From the NCBI RefSeq assembly GCF_018860665.1, contig NZ_JAHKPK010000064.1, positions 62,001 through 126,000 of the forward strand: a stretch of DNA of 64,000 nucleotides. Direction: 5' to 3'. Position numbers and translations under genes: made by a program. The notes under the pieces were generated by a model. It saw only the letters and a program-made list of their open reading frames with translations. It did no database searches and had not been told where the DNA came from. Of the stretch, positions 45,497 through 55,442 are shown in pieces. Within the stretch, counting starts at the first letter, position 1; each line of letters begins with the position of its first letter. The stretch is from Pacificibacter marinus (lineage in GTDB: Bacteria; Pseudomonadota; Alphaproteobacteria; Rhodobacterales; Rhodobacteraceae).

Positions 45497-47404
45497 ATGA
45501 GCGACACATTGCAGCGACAGCCGAAATCGACCAAGATATTGATGAGTTGGTTTTGGTCTGGCTACTTGCGCCAATCAACCCCAGCCCTTTTGGGTGCCTT
45601 TGGCTTTATGGCCATTGAGGGCATGATGCTTGGCGCGCTGAGCTATTTGATCAAGCCTATGTTTGACACTATATTGACCGCTGGCAGCACCTCGTCGATC
45701 ATTTGGGTGGCTTTGGCGATCATGGGCGTTTTCGTGGTGCGTGCTGTGTCGTCTTTTGCGCAACGTATTTTGATGGCCATCGCCCAGCAACGCACTTCTG
45801 CGCGAGTTCAGACCAGTCTTGTTAGCCATGTTTTGACTTTGGATGGTCCGTTCTTTCACAAATACCCCCCAGGGGTTTTGATCGAACGCACCCGTGGAGA
45901 CAGTCAACAAGTGTCGGTTCTTTGGGGACAGTTGTTCACGTCTTTGGGCCGCGATGTTGTTGGTTTGATTTCTTTGCTGACTGTAGCTCTGTACACAGAT
46001 TGGCTGTGGACGCTGATTGTTTTGTCAGCGACACCGCTGCTGATCTGGCCGATCTCATCTTTGCAAACATTGGTGCGACGCACATCTTACCAAGCCCGCG
46101 AGACATCGTCTTTGGTGTCCAATCGTCTGGACGAAGTGTATCACGGCACCACATCCATCAAACTATCAGGCACGGAAGCGCGCGAAACCAATCGATTTAT
46201 GACCGCGATCAACGCTTTTGTGCGCTCTGAATTGCGTGCTGTGCGCGGCCAAGCGGCTATGCCTGCCTTGGTGGATTTGATCGCAGGGATCGGGTTTTGC
46301 GCCGTGCTGTATTACGGAGGCGGGCAGATCATTAATGGCGAAAAATCCATAGGCGAATTCATGTCATTTTTCACCGCCATCGGATTGCTGATCGATCCTG
46401 CGCGCCGTTTGGGCATGTCAGCGGGCATTTGGCAGCAAGCCATGGCGCCGATTGAACGCCTGCACGAAGTGTTCATGCAAAAGCCAACGATTATTGATCC
46501 GGCCACGCCCAAACCCCTACCCTGCCCTGCCAAAAACGCGGATGTGCAGCTTGACGATGTGGTGTTTTCCTACACCGATGCACCTGTGCTGCGCGGCACC
46601 AGTTTCACCGCCAAGGCCGGCGAAACCACGGCTTTGGTTGGCGCATCGGGGGCGGGTAAATCAACGATCTTTAGCCTATTGACCCGCTTGGCCGATGTGC
46701 AATCTGGCGCGATCACTTTGGGTGGCACCAATTGCCAAGATTTGGCGCTGTCAGAATTGCGCGGACTGTATTCCGTCGTATCACAAGACGCGATTTTGTT
46801 TGATGAGACCATCCGCGATAACATCACCATGGGTCAAGAGATCGATGAGGCGAGCCTCAAAGCGGCGATGGATGCCGCCCATGTAAGCGACTTTGTGGAC
46901 GGGCTGGATCAGGGTTTGGACACGCTGGCAGGACCACGTGGATCTGCCTTGTCGGGCGGGCAACGTCAACGCGTGGCGATTGCGCGTGCTGTCTTGCGTG
47001 ACCGGCCAATACTGCTGCTGGACGAGGCCACATCAGCCTTGGATGCGCAGTCAGAGAAAATCGTGCAAGAAGCGCTGGAAAAACTGTCACAAGGCCGTAC
47101 AACTTTGGTCATCGCGCATCGTTTGTCGACCATTCGCAGCGCCCATAAAATCGTGGTGATGGATCACGGCCAAGTGGTCGATCAAGGCACCCACGATGAA
47201 TTATTGGCGCGCGGCGGGCTTTACGCCGACCTGTACCGTTTGCAATATTCTGACGGCAAAACCATCACCGATAGCCGCGGTGTGGCTGCTCGGGACGCCC
47301 GCCAAGCAGATAGCGCAACAATCGCCACAGATTCCGCGCCCCTTGGGCTAACCAGCCGTTTGTTTGGTAGCGTGTCGCGTCTGTTTGGACGCAAAGCGGG
47401 CTAA
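45497..47404 (+). CDS. ABC exporter, MsbA-like, fused permease and ATPase
   Basis: 635 aa. Six-helix exporter domain (about 20-310), then ATPase: Walker A GASGAGKST, signature LSGGQRQRVAIARA and Walker B LLLDEATSALD. Type-IV exporters of this form move lipids or lipid-linked saccharides. The last ~46 residues lie beyond the ATPase and are encoded in DNA also used, antisense, by the glycosyltransferase gene. Confidence 0.9.
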   Translation: MSDTLQRQPKSTKILMSWFWSGYLRQSTPALLGAFGFMAIEGMMLGALSYLIKPMFDTILTAGSTSSIIWVALAIMGVFVVRAVSSFAQRILMAIAQQRTSARVQTSLVSHVLTLDGPFFHKYPPGVLIERTRGDSQQVSVLWGQLFTSLGRDVVGLISLLTVALYTDWLWTLIVLSATPLLIWPISSLQTLVRRTSYQARETSSLVSNRLDEVYHGTTSIKLSGTEARETNRFMTAINAFVRSELRAVRGQAAMPALVDLIAGIGFCAVLYYGGGQIINGEKSIGEFMSFFTAIGLLIDPARRLGMSAGIWQQAMAPIERLHEVFMQKPTIIDPATPKPLPCPAKNADVQLDDVVFSYTDAPVLRGTSFTAKAGETTALVGASGAGKSTIFSLLTRLADVQSGAITLGGTNCQDLALSELRGLYSVVSQDAILFDETIRDNITMGQEIDEASLKAAMDAAHVSDFVDGLDQGLDTLAGPRGSALSGGQRQRVAIARAVLRDRPILLLDEATSALDAQSEKIVQEALEKLSQGRTTLVIAHRLSTIRSAHKIVVMDHGQVVDQGTHDELLARGGLYADLYRLQYSDGKTITDSRGVAARDARQADSATIATDSAPLGLTSRLFGSVSRLFGRKAG

Positions 47405-47942
47405 GTGTGATCTGACCTTTGAGCGCGCGAGCGATGGCCACGTCTTCCATCATGGGCTGATCGGGATAGCCGCCGATACTGTCATATAATCTGCGCGAGA
47501 TCAGCAAGGCTTGATCGCCATAAGGCAGACCAAACACACGGCTGCGAAGATTGGCCCAAGCGCTTGTCATCTTCGGCATAAATCCGGCACTGCGAAACGA
47601 AAGCGAGAAGGCAAGCGCGCCATGACCTGCTTGAATCTGCTGCAAGGCGGCGTCTGACCAGCCGTCGGGCAACCAGGTATCAGCGTGCAAAAACAGCAAC
47701 CAATCCCCTTGTGCGGTTTCTGCGCCGCGCGCCAACTGCCCGCCACGGCCTGCGGGACCTGCGATAAATGTTGCGCCCACCTCAGCAGCCAATGCCGCGA
47801 TATCATCTGTTGATCCGCCGTCCGAGATCACCAATTCGCGCACCACGCCAGTGTTCAGCCCCTCCATGACCCGTGCCAAAGTATCGGGCAAATTGGGGGC
47901 TTCGTTAAGCGTTGGGATAATGATTGATATTGGTGCGCGCAT
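47265..47942 (-). CDS. Family 2 glycosyltransferase (TIGR04283-like)
   Basis: 225 aa from the ATG at 47942 (MRAPISIIIPTLNEAPNLPDTL). GT-A motifs: ISDGGSTDD and FLHADTWLPDGW (DxD-like), and a basic C-terminus (RNLWRLLRYLLGG) typical of the subfamily. Overlaps the ABC exporter gene by 140 bases, tail to tail. Transfers a sugar to an unknown acceptor. Confidence 0.88.
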   Translation of the reverse strand: MRAPISIIIPTLNEAPNLPDTLARVMEGLNTGVVRELVISDGGSTDDIAALAAEVGATFIAGPAGRGGQLARGAETAQGDWLLFLHADTWLPDGWSDAALQQIQAGHGALAFSLSFRSAGFMPKMTSAWANLRSRVFGLPYGDQALLISRRLYDSIGGYPDQPMMEDVAIARALKGQITLSPLCVQTDATRYQTNGWLAQGARNLWRLLRYLLGGRPEQPHRGYR

Positions 47943-48021
47943 TGTGATGTCTCTTTGTAGGGTCGCCACTGGTGTCTTTGGTCAAAACACCTATATGATC
48001 GCCGTGAACAAAGGAATGTAT

Positions 48022-48777
48022 ATGAACACCCTGAACGCCCAGCCGCAAGACCGCCTCGTGATCGCACTGTCTGGTCCTGATCGGATCAAGTTTTTACAAG
48101 GCCTCGTGTCCAATGACGTGAGCAAGCTTGGTGACTCCGCCGTCTATGCAGCCCTTTTGACGCCGCAGGGCAAATTTATGGTGGATTTCTTTGTGATACC
48201 ACAGGGCGACACGATGTTGATTGATGTGGCCGCATCCGAAGCTCCAGCTTTGCTCAAGCGTTTGACCATGTATAAAATGCGCTCGAATGTGACGCTTGAA
48301 ATGACGGATTTGACCGTATCACGTGGCGCAGGCGATGCGCCCGATGGTGCTTTTGCCGATCCACGCCACCCAGCGTTGGGCTGGCGCGCTTATGATGGCC
48401 GTCCATCCGAGAACGTAGATTGGGATGCTCTGCGTGTGTTGCATTGTGTGCCCGAAACAGGTGTTGAACTCACGCCAGATACCTATTTGCTAGAGGCGGG
48501 TTTCGAGCGTCTCAACGGCGTTGATTTTCGCAAGGGCTGCTATGTCGGCCAAGAAATCACCGCGCGAATGAAACATAAAACCGAATTGCGCAAAGGTCTG
48601 ACGACGGTGAATATCACAGGCGCAGCTCCCATCGGCACAGTGCTTAAAACCGAAGACGGCAAAGAGGCGGGCACCTTGTTTACGCAAAGTGGCGGTAAGG
48701 CCATCGCGCATTTGCGTTTTGACCGCGCAAAGGGGCCAATGACAGCAGGCGACGCGCGGGTCACTTGGGACGGGTAA
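48022..48777 (+). CDS. ygfZ: YgfZ/GcvT-domain tRNA-modifying/Fe-S cluster repair protein
   Basis: 251 aa from the ATG at 48022, with aagga six bases upstream; the open frame further upstream overlaps the glycosyltransferase. The folate-dependent signature KGCYVGQEITAR is intact. Supports Fe-S enzymes such as MiaB. Its end overlaps tag by 17 bases, convergent. Confidence 0.93.
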   Translation: MNTLNAQPQDRLVIALSGPDRIKFLQGLVSNDVSKLGDSAVYAALLTPQGKFMVDFFVIPQGDTMLIDVAASEAPALLKRLTMYKMRSNVTLEMTDLTVSRGAGDAPDGAFADPRHPALGWRAYDGRPSENVDWDALRVLHCVPETGVELTPDTYLLEAGFERLNGVDFRKGCYVGQEITARMKHKTELRKGLTTVNITGAAPIGTVLKTEDGKEAGTLFTQSGGKAIAHLRFDRAKGPMTAGDARVTWDG

Positions 48778-49381
48778 AGCCCGCACGCTGAGCCTCAACA
48801 GCCGCATAGCAATGGCAGTCGGGCGCGTGATCGTTGACCAAGCCCATCGATTGCATAAAGGCATACATCGTTGTGGGGCCTACAAATTTCCAGCCGCGTT
48901 TTTTCAGATCTTTTGACAAAGCGACAGACGACGGCGATGTGGCGGCAGGATACTCTAGCGCGGCCAGCTCTTCAGCACTGGGTTCAAAGCGCCAAATATA
49001 AGCGGCCAATGACCCCTCGCTTGTCACCATTTCGATCGCGCGTTTCGCGTTATTGATGGTCGCATTGATTTTGCCGCGATGACGTATAATGCCCGCATCC
49101 AACACCAAACGCTCCACGTCTTCGTCCGTATATTGCGCAATCTTATAAAAATCAAAATCATCAAACGCCGCGCGAAAATTATCGCGTTTGGCTAGAATCG
49201 TGCGCCAGCTTAGGCCAGATTGGAACCCTTCCAAGCACAGCTTTTCAAACAAGCGCTGATCATCGCCCTGTACAAAGCCCCATTCTGTATCGTGATAGAC
49301 CTGATAAAACGGAAAATCTGGCGCGACATGCGCCCAATTGCAGCGGGTCTTGCCATCAGGGCTTTGGGTAGAATGGGACAT
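48761..49381 (-). CDS. tag: DNA-3-methyladenine glycosylase I
   Basis: 206 aa from the ATG at 49381 (ggagc ribosome site upstream). Excises 3-methyladenine. CNWAHVAPDFPFYQVYHDTEWG, LEGFQSGLSW and the C-terminal zinc-site HAPDCHCY are characteristic of Tag. Lies downstream of efp with a terminator-like hairpin between. Confidence 0.95.
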   Translation of the reverse strand: MSHSTQSPDGKTRCNWAHVAPDFPFYQVYHDTEWGFVQGDDQRLFEKLCLEGFQSGLSWRTILAKRDNFRAAFDDFDFYKIAQYTDEDVERLVLDAGIIRHRGKINATINNAKRAIEMVTSEGSLAAYIWRFEPSAEELAALEYPAATSPSSVALSKDLKKRGWKFVGPTTMYAFMQSMGLVNDHAPDCHCYAAVEAQRAGFTRPK

Positions 49382-49415
49382 CGCGGGCTCCTTATGCACT
49401 CCGTCATTAAACGCA

Positions 49416-49439
49416 AAAGGCCGCCCAAAGGCGACCTTT
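49416..49439 (-). terminator. Terminator after efp
   Basis: aaaggccgcc / ggcgaccttt stem with one mismatch and a caaa loop; on the minus strand the stem is followed by ttttgcg. It lies between the efp stop and the tag start codon. Confidence 0.65.
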
Positions 49440-49469
49440 AAAACATTGTAAGCTTATACGTTTTTAAAC

Positions 49470-50033
49470 TTACGCACGCTCTGAGTATTCCATGGTTTCT
49501 GTATTGACGATGATGTCTTCGTCTTGCGCCACAAATGGCGGCACCATGACTTTAACGCCATTGTCCAAAATCGCTGGTTTGAAAGAATTCGCAGCCGTTT
49601 GACCTTTGACTACAGGTTCTGTTTCAACCACTTTGCATTTCACTTTTTGTGGCACAGTCACGTTGAGTGCTTCCACATCGTAATATTCGATCACAACAGT
49701 CATGCCGTCTTGTAAGAAAGGACGACGATCGCCAAGCAAATCTGCAGGCAGTTCGACCTGTTCATAAGTCTCGGTGTCCATGAACACGAGCATGCCGTCT
49801 GATTCATACAAGAACTGCTGGTCTTTTTGCTCAAGACGTACACGCTCAACCTTATCGGCAGAGCGGAAACGTTCGTTCAATTTGCGACCGTCACGCAAGT
49901 TTTTCATTTCCACTTGAGCAAAGGCACCGCCTTTACCTGGCTTGACGTGATCGACTTTAACAGCGACCCACAAACCATTCTCATGTTCAAGTGTATTTCC
50001 AGGACGAATTTCGTTCCCGTTGATTTTTGGCAT
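49470..50033 (-). CDS. efp: Elongation factor P
   Basis: 187 aa from the ATG at 50033. Relieves ribosome stalling at polyproline. The tip loop KPGKGGAF has Lys34 at the modification site used by the beta-lysylation route; no epmA/epmB is in the window. All three beta domains are recognisable ([59 protein letters not shown]). Confidence 0.97.
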   Translation of the reverse strand: MPKINGNEIRPGNTLEHENGLWVAVKVDHVKPGKGGAFAQVEMKNLRDGRKLNERFRSADKVERVRLEQKDQQFLYESDGMLVFMDTETYEQVELPADLLGDRRPFLQDGMTVVIEYYDVEALNVTVPQKVKCKVVETEPVVKGQTAANSFKPAILDNGVKVMVPPFVAQDEDIIVNTETMEYSERA

Positions 50034-50244
50034 GTGCACACCCGCGCTTAGGTTGAAAAAAGATTTATCCACCCTATATCTGGACAGTCTGGGTGGCGCA
50101 AGACGCGGATATAGGTTCGCTTTGGCAGAAAGCCAGTCACTAGACGCATATCAGGTATGCAAATACAGTGTATCCGAATCGTCACGAACATGTCATAAGG
50201 CACCTCACGCCGAAAAGACAAGACCAATAAAACAAGGATAAACC

Positions 50245-50562
50245 ATGGCTGATTTCGTTGACGGCTCCGCATTCAATTATGAACAAGGCCAGCGCGCACG
50301 CAAGCTTTTTGCTGCTGTTGTACTTGCCGCTTTGGATGACGCGATCGCCGATAACAAGAAATACGGCAATGGCCCAGAACAGATCGCCCGTTGGGCACGG
50401 TCTCGTGATGGGCGCGAAGTTTTGTCATGCTCAGGCATCGATCCAAACGAACGGGTTGTGTCTGGTTTGATGGAATTCGTATCTAAGGGCATCCGCACAT
50501 CGGTTGCTCTGTCACGTGAAGAAAGCGAACGCCGCAACGCTCAGCAAGCGGAAGCAGCTTAA
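50245..50562 (+). CDS. Conserved Rhodobacterales protein (DUF6280-like)
   Basis: 105 aa. Strongly ordered: MADFVDGSAFNYEQGQRARKLFAAVVLAALDDAI, YGNGPEQIARWARSRDGREVLSCSGIDP. I associate this sequence with DUF6280, a family of unknown function confined mainly to Rhodobacterales. Monocistronic, with its own terminator. Cytoplasmic, helical; no catalytic motif visible. Confidence 0.75.
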   Translation: MADFVDGSAFNYEQGQRARKLFAAVVLAALDDAIADNKKYGNGPEQIARWARSRDGREVLSCSGIDPNERVVSGLMEFVSKGIRTSVALSREESERRNAQQAEAA

Positions 50563-50591
50563 TTCATTAGAGAAACTGCCATTTCTTACCA

Positions 50592-50623
50592 AAGACGCGC
50601 CTCGGGAAACTCGGGCGCGTCTT
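50592..50623 (+). terminator. Intrinsic terminator after the DUF6280-like gene
   Basis: aagacgcgcc / ggcgcgtctt, ten perfect base pairs, followed by ttgttttac, 30 bases after the stop. Confidence 0.85.
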
Positions 50624-50692
50624 TTGTTTTACGCCCCTCAAACTTTGCCCCATACTGATGTCATTCCACCAGATCAGTCGAAAGGCGATGAT

Positions 50693-51199
50693 ATGACCCA
50701 ATCCCCAAAGGGCGGTAAAATTGATATCGCAAATGTGCCAGCCAAGATCGGCACGCTCTATCCACCGCCCCATCACATAAACACCAAAGCCCGCGAAAAA
50801 CGCGCGCTGGGGGATGCCGTGGGCCTAGACCAGTTCGGCGTCAACATCACGCGACTTGGGCCAAACACATGGTCCGCCCTGCCCCATTGGCATGAACGTG
50901 AAGACGAATTTGTCTATATCATCGAAGGTCACCCGACGTTGATCTATGGCGACACAGAAGAGCAACTCGCCCCCGGAGACTGCGCAGGTTTCAAAGCGGG
51001 TATTGATGTTGGCCACTGTATACAAAACCGCACAGATAAAGATGTTGTGATTTTGGAAGTCGGATCGCGCATCACCGGTGAACGCGCTTTTTATCCGGGG
51101 CTGGATCTGATGGTCGATACCGCCTCGCCGCATTTTTATCACCACTTGGACGGCACGCCTTGCAAAGACGTGAAAAGACGCGGGCCGAATGACGACTGA
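50693..51199 (+). CDS. Cupin-domain protein
   Basis: 168 aa from the ATG at 50693. A single cupin: WSALPHWHEREDEFVYIIEGHPTLIYGD (metal ligands His, His, Glu) and a second GAGIDVGHCIQNR-like motif carrying the last His. Likely a metal-dependent binding or small-molecule enzyme; substrate unknown. Short gap to cobQ on the same strand, so possibly cotranscribed. Confidence 0.85.
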   Translation: MTQSPKGGKIDIANVPAKIGTLYPPPHHINTKAREKRALGDAVGLDQFGVNITRLGPNTWSALPHWHEREDEFVYIIEGHPTLIYGDTEEQLAPGDCAGFKAGIDVGHCIQNRTDKDVVILEVGSRITGERAFYPGLDLMVDTASPHFYHHLDGTPCKDVKRRGPNDD

Positions 51200-51253
51200 C
51201 CTTTGCCCCCACCGCAATTCGCATTAGAACGGCACGCAACAAACGAGGTGTAT

Positions 51254-52705
51254 ATGGCGCGAGCGATTATGATCCAAGGGGCTGGCTCCAATGTGGGAAA
51301 ATCCATATTGGTTGCGGGTATCGCGCGTGCGCTTTGCAAACGCGGATATAAAGTCGCGCCGTTCAAGCCGCAAAACATGTCCAACAACGCGGCCGTCACA
51401 TCTGATGGCGGTGAAATCGGGCGCGCGCAAGCCTTGCAAGCACGCGCTTGCGGCCTTGCCCCGCACACCGATATGAACCCCGTTCTGCTTAAGCCTGAAA
51501 CAGATGTGGGGGCACAGGTGATTGTGCACGGGCATCGTGTCGCCACGGTGAAAGCGCGCGATTACGGCAAGATGAAAGCGACGCTGATGCCTGCTGTTCT
51601 AGACAGCTTTCAACGGCTTGCCGCTGATGTGGATTTTGTGATCGTTGAGGGTGCAGGCAGTCCCGCTGAGATCAACCTGCGCGATGGTGACATTGCGAAT
51701 ATGGGCTTTGCCGAAGCCGCTGACGTGCCTGTCGTATTGATCGGCGACATTGATCGTGGCGGCGTCATTGCGCAACTTGTGGGCACCCATGCCGTGTTGC
51801 CGCCCGCTGACCGTGACCGGATCAAAGCCTTTGCCGTCAATAAGTTTCGCGGCGATGTCAGCCTGTTCAAAGACGGTGCAACATCGATTGTAAACATGAC
51901 GGGTTGGGCCAATTTAGGTACGGTTCCTTGGTTTGCGGATGCCCATAAATTACCAGCGGAAGACATTATGGACATCGCCTCAAGCGGTGATGGCCATATC
52001 AAAATCGTTGTACCGCGTCTTTCGCGCATTGCCAATTTCGACGACCTTGACCCGCTGGCCTCTGAACCCAATGTCACGATTGAAATTGTCGACGCGGGTC
52101 GCCCCCTGCCCGCAGATGCGGATGTGATCTTGCTGCCCGGCACCAAATCCACCATCGGGGATTTGGCCTACCTGCGCGCGCAGGGCTGGGACATCGACAT
52201 CTTAGGGCATGTCCGTCGCGGCGGTCATGTGTTGGGAATTTGTGGTGGATATCAAATGCTTGGCGCTTGGATCGATGACCCGGGCGGGATCGAAGGCATA
52301 GCGGAACGCGTGGCGGGCCTTGGGCTTTTGGACGTCGAAACAGTGATGACTGGCGACAAACGCTTGGCCGAAGTCACAGCACGCGACATTGCGACCGGCA
52401 CATCACTGAGCGCTTATGAAATTCATATCGGACGCACAACAGGTATGGATTGTGACCGCCCCTGGTTTGAGATTGAAGGCCGCCCAGAGGGCGCGCAATC
52501 AGCGTCTGGTCGTATCAAAGGCTGCTATCTGCACGGGCTGTTTGCCTCGGACAGCTTTCGCCACAGTTATCTTGCGCCCTTTGGTTTGGATGCGCCGCAG
52601 AGTGATTTTGAGGCTAGCGTAGACGAAACCCTAGATGCACTGGCCAAACATATGGAAACCCATCTGGATATCGACACGCTGATTAATGCAGCAGGAGAGG
52701 TTTAA
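51254..52705 (+). CDS. cobQ: Cobyric acid synthase
   Basis: 483 aa from the ATG at 51254 ([17 protein letters not shown]). Amidates four side chains of adenosylcobyrinic diamide in B12 synthesis. [16 protein letters not shown]-loop, [10 protein letters not shown] and the glutaminase Cys in [11 protein letters not shown] are present. No cobalamin riboswitch is visible; the rest of the cob pathway is outside the window. Stop abuts the stop of the convergent PopZ-like gene. Confidence 0.97.
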   Translation: MARAIMIQGAGSNVGKSILVAGIARALCKRGYKVAPFKPQNMSNNAAVTSDGGEIGRAQALQARACGLAPHTDMNPVLLKPETDVGAQVIVHGHRVATVKARDYGKMKATLMPAVLDSFQRLAADVDFVIVEGAGSPAEINLRDGDIANMGFAEAADVPVVLIGDIDRGGVIAQLVGTHAVLPPADRDRIKAFAVNKFRGDVSLFKDGATSIVNMTGWANLGTVPWFADAHKLPAEDIMDIASSGDGHIKIVVPRLSRIANFDDLDPLASEPNVTIEIVDAGRPLPADADVILLPGTKSTIGDLAYLRAQGWDIDILGHVRRGGHVLGICGGYQMLGAWIDDPGGIEGIAERVAGLGLLDVETVMTGDKRLAEVTARDIATGTSLSAYEIHIGRTTGMDCDRPWFEIEGRPEGAQSASGRIKGCYLHGLFASDSFRHSYLAPFGLDAPQSDFEASVDETLDALAKHMETHLDIDTLINAAGEV

Positions 52706-53884
52706 CTATTCGAATTCGCGCAGCGCCATAGCACGTTTCACTTCGCGGCGCACAAGGCGGCGCACGTTGCTGGTGATCCGTTCGCCCAAAGCGCCTTGCA
52801 ATTCTTCGCGGATCACAGTGGCAATCATGTCGCGCAAGGCCTCTTCGTCGAGCACATCGTCATCCGCGTATCCTGCGAGCGCCAAGTCCTCATCTTCGTC
52901 GTCATCCAAGGCATCTAACACCGCCTGTAAAGGCGGCACAGACGCGACACTCTTTGGTGCGGCCTCAGGTTCGCTGGTAGCCACTTCAGGGTCCTCAGCC
53001 TCATGTCCTGCATGAACACCTGCATCAGAGGCGTCTTGCGCAACATCAGGCGTTTTGGCCACGGCTGCATCAACATCTCCAGCAGTGACCGTGGCTGTGT
53101 CAGCATCCGCTTGACGCTCGACTTGCGCTTTAATTTCAGCAGCTTCCGCCAATTTGTCGAAATCGGCCGTGCGGAAATTTAACACGCGCGCAGTAGAGTT
53201 CACCAAAGCCTGTGGGAACACCTGCGGCGTGTCTTCATCATCGTCATCATACCCGCTTGCATCCCAATCGTTGGATTTGGCCTCAACTGCACTTTCAAGT
53301 TCAGCGATGCGTTCCTCAAGCGACAATCCTGCTGCGCGATCAGCGGCCTGCGCATTTGGGGTATCATCATAGGCAGAGGACCACTCGGTGTCTTCCTCTT
53401 CAAGATCATCATCTTGCATCAACACCTGCGCGGCATGGACGGCATCTTCGACGATCGAGGTCGCGCGCGCTGGCTCGGGCTGAGCTTCGAACGCGGGCTG
53501 CATTTCCAGTTCGGCGTCTAGGTTTGGCGCAGCTTGTGCGAGCGCCTCATCAGCCACAGCACGATCATCCTCAGACGTTGCCTCAGCGGCAACCTGAGGT
53601 GTGAGAGTTGGAATATGTGTGGCGTCTTCGACTTCAAGCACCAAAGGCGCGAGATCATCTGGCGCTGCCAAGGTTTCAGCAGGCTCAGCGTCATGATCAT
53701 CAATAGAAGCAGTATAAGGCGCAGAGCTGCCTTCAATCACACGCAAATCAGGTGACAAAACAAACCGCTCAGGCGGTTTGGCCTGCGATTTCGCCCGCAA
53801 TTGCGGATCATAGGTTTCCGAAACCAATCTACGAATAGACGCAAGCACGTCGTCCGCGCCCATATTTGTCATTGGATCAGACAT
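52706..53884 (-). CDS. PopZ-like (DUF2497) polar organising protein
   Basis: 392 aa from the ATG at 53884. The N-terminal helix MGADDVLASIRRLVSETY and C-terminal helices DEEALRDMIATVIREELQGALGERITSNVRRLVRREVKRAM enclose a long acidic, Ala/Asp/Glu-rich middle predicted to be disordered. This is the PopZ plan: N-terminal client-binding helix, acidic spacer, oligomerisation helices. PopZ anchors polar proteins and ParB in Caulobacter. The acidic spacer here is far longer than in Caulobacter PopZ (177 aa total). Confidence 0.75.
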   Translation of the reverse strand: MSDPMTNMGADDVLASIRRLVSETYDPQLRAKSQAKPPERFVLSPDLRVIEGSSAPYTASIDDHDAEPAETLAAPDDLAPLVLEVEDATHIPTLTPQVAAEATSEDDRAVADEALAQAAPNLDAELEMQPAFEAQPEPARATSIVEDAVHAAQVLMQDDDLEEEDTEWSSAYDDTPNAQAADRAAGLSLEERIAELESAVEAKSNDWDASGYDDDDEDTPQVFPQALVNSTARVLNFRTADFDKLAEAAEIKAQVERQADADTATVTAGDVDAAVAKTPDVAQDASDAGVHAGHEAEDPEVATSEPEAAPKSVASVPPLQAVLDALDDDEDEDLALAGYADDDVLDEEALRDMIATVIREELQGALGERITSNVRRLVRREVKRAMALREFE

Positions 53885-53947
53885 TCCGACTCCCTCGTTG
53901 TGCTGCCGCCTATGGTAGCCAGCTTCTGTGCCACACACAACAAATAG

Positions 53948-53978
53948 AAAATCCGCTCAGACACCCCCAAGCGGATTT
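53948..53978 (-). terminator. Terminator after tolC-like gene
   Basis: aaatccgct / agcggattt, nine base pairs around a 13-nt loop; the minus strand continues with ttttctattt. It lies between the tolC-like stop (54002) and the PopZ-like start (53884), so it would separate these transcripts. Confidence 0.65.
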
Positions 53979-54001
53979 CTTTTCAAAACTGTTGTAAAGG
54001 C

Positions 54002-55390
54002 TTACTTGCGGCCCAAAGATTCCAAGACACGATCTAGTTTTGCGCCTTCAGCACTGACATTGCGTGTCGGCGCAGTCTTCACGGCATTGTAATAGGCAGC
54101 AGGGTCATACACCGGCACATTCAATTTAAGATGGTCAACAGTCATCAAACCCATCGCATTAAGCAACGTATAGATGCCTGCCTCACGATTGATTCGCGCT
54201 TGAATGGCTGACACTTGAGCATCTAGCAAATCTTGTTCTGCTTCCAACACATCCAAAGTTGTAGAAGCACCCAATTCGGCTTCTTCTTTCACGCCTTGAT
54301 AGGCAACGCGCTGCGCTTGGACGGAGGCTTCTGTCGCTTGAGAAGAGGCATCATATACCGACAGCATAGACCAAGCCGTGCGCACACCCTGTTCGATCTG
54401 GCGAGTGGTCGTAAGAAGCGTTGCCCGTGCGGCATCACGATTGGCCATGGCCTCGCGAATCGCAGAAGAGCTATTACCGCCACCATAGATCACACCACTC
54501 GCGGTGACGCTGACACTGTCTGTCGTGTTATCCGATGCAAAAGCATCCTCTCCAAAATCACTGCTAAACGCTCGTGAAGCACTGGCCGTAACCGATGGGA
54601 ACAACCCACGCTCAGCAATTTCCACGGCCAAATCAGAAGCCGCGATCTGGTGCTGCAAGGCTTTGATAGCGGGATGGTTACGCGTCGCGACTCGCACCGC
54701 TTCGTCGACAGACTTGGCGGGGTAGCGCACAGCAGGTGGGCTTGACAGATTCGATGGGTAATTGCCAATCGCGACTTTGTACACTTCGCGTGCAGCTGAC
54801 ACTTGGCCTTGGGCCGCTGCAAGAAGGGCGCGAGCCGAGGCCAATTGCGCCTCGACTTGGCTCACCTCTGTGCGGGTGATCTCGCCCACTTCGAAACGAT
54901 CCTGGGCGGCGCGCAAATTTTGTTGCATCAAGCGCACAGAATTGGCACGCAGATTTGCCTGAGCGTCATTGTAGCGCACATCCATATAGGCTGTAACCGC
55001 ATCCGACAAAACGTTTTGCTCGATGGATACGAGGCTCGCGCGCGTTGCCAAAACTGTTTCTTTGGCCGCATCGATGTTCAGCTTATTTCGCCCAAACGTA
55101 TAAAGAGCCATGCTCGAAGAAAACGTGAGTGCTTTGGTCCAAGTGTCGGTAGAGCTGCTGTAGCTTGCAGATGTAGAGTAACTCAGTGTTGGGCGCATCA
55201 ATGCAACAGCAGCAGCAACACCTTCGTCAGTGGCACGCAGGTTGGCACGGTTTTGTTCCAGCAACCCTGAATTTTTATAGGCGGACGCTAAAGCATCGCC
55301 CAAAGTTTCAGCAGACAAGGCCAAAGGGCTCAGAGCTGCCCCAATCACCATAAAACTTGCCGCGAGTGTTCTTTGAATGCCAAGTCTCAT
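54002..55390 (-). CDS. tolC: TolC-family outer membrane efflux protein
   Basis: 462 aa. Signal peptide about residues 1-27 (ends ALSA). Two TolC/OEP repeats: NRANLRATDEGVAAAVALMRPTLSYS early and IAERGLFPSVTASASRAF mid, with long coiled-coil helices. Forms a trimeric outer-membrane duct for type I secretion and efflux pumps. The inner-membrane partners are not nearby. It follows pcm with about 50 bp between. Confidence 0.93.
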   Translation of the reverse strand: MRLGIQRTLAASFMVIGAALSPLALSAETLGDALASAYKNSGLLEQNRANLRATDEGVAAAVALMRPTLSYSTSASYSSSTDTWTKALTFSSSMALYTFGRNKLNIDAAKETVLATRASLVSIEQNVLSDAVTAYMDVRYNDAQANLRANSVRLMQQNLRAAQDRFEVGEITRTEVSQVEAQLASARALLAAAQGQVSAAREVYKVAIGNYPSNLSSPPAVRYPAKSVDEAVRVATRNHPAIKALQHQIAASDLAVEIAERGLFPSVTASASRAFSSDFGEDAFASDNTTDSVSVTASGVIYGGGNSSSAIREAMANRDAARATLLTTTRQIEQGVRTAWSMLSVYDASSQATEASVQAQRVAYQGVKEEAELGASTTLDVLEAEQDLLDAQVSAIQARINREAGIYTLLNAMGLMTVDHLKLNVPVYDPAAYYNAVKTAPTRNVSAEGAKLDRVLESLGRK

Positions 55391-55442
55391 GTGCCTGCCT
55401 CATCTGTTAAACGGGCGGCCTTTTGACCTGCCCAAATCGATA

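Noticed and set aside
50640-51253. Cobalamin riboswitch before cobQ
   Set aside because: The gap to the cupin gene is only 54 bp and no B12-box-like sequence is visible.
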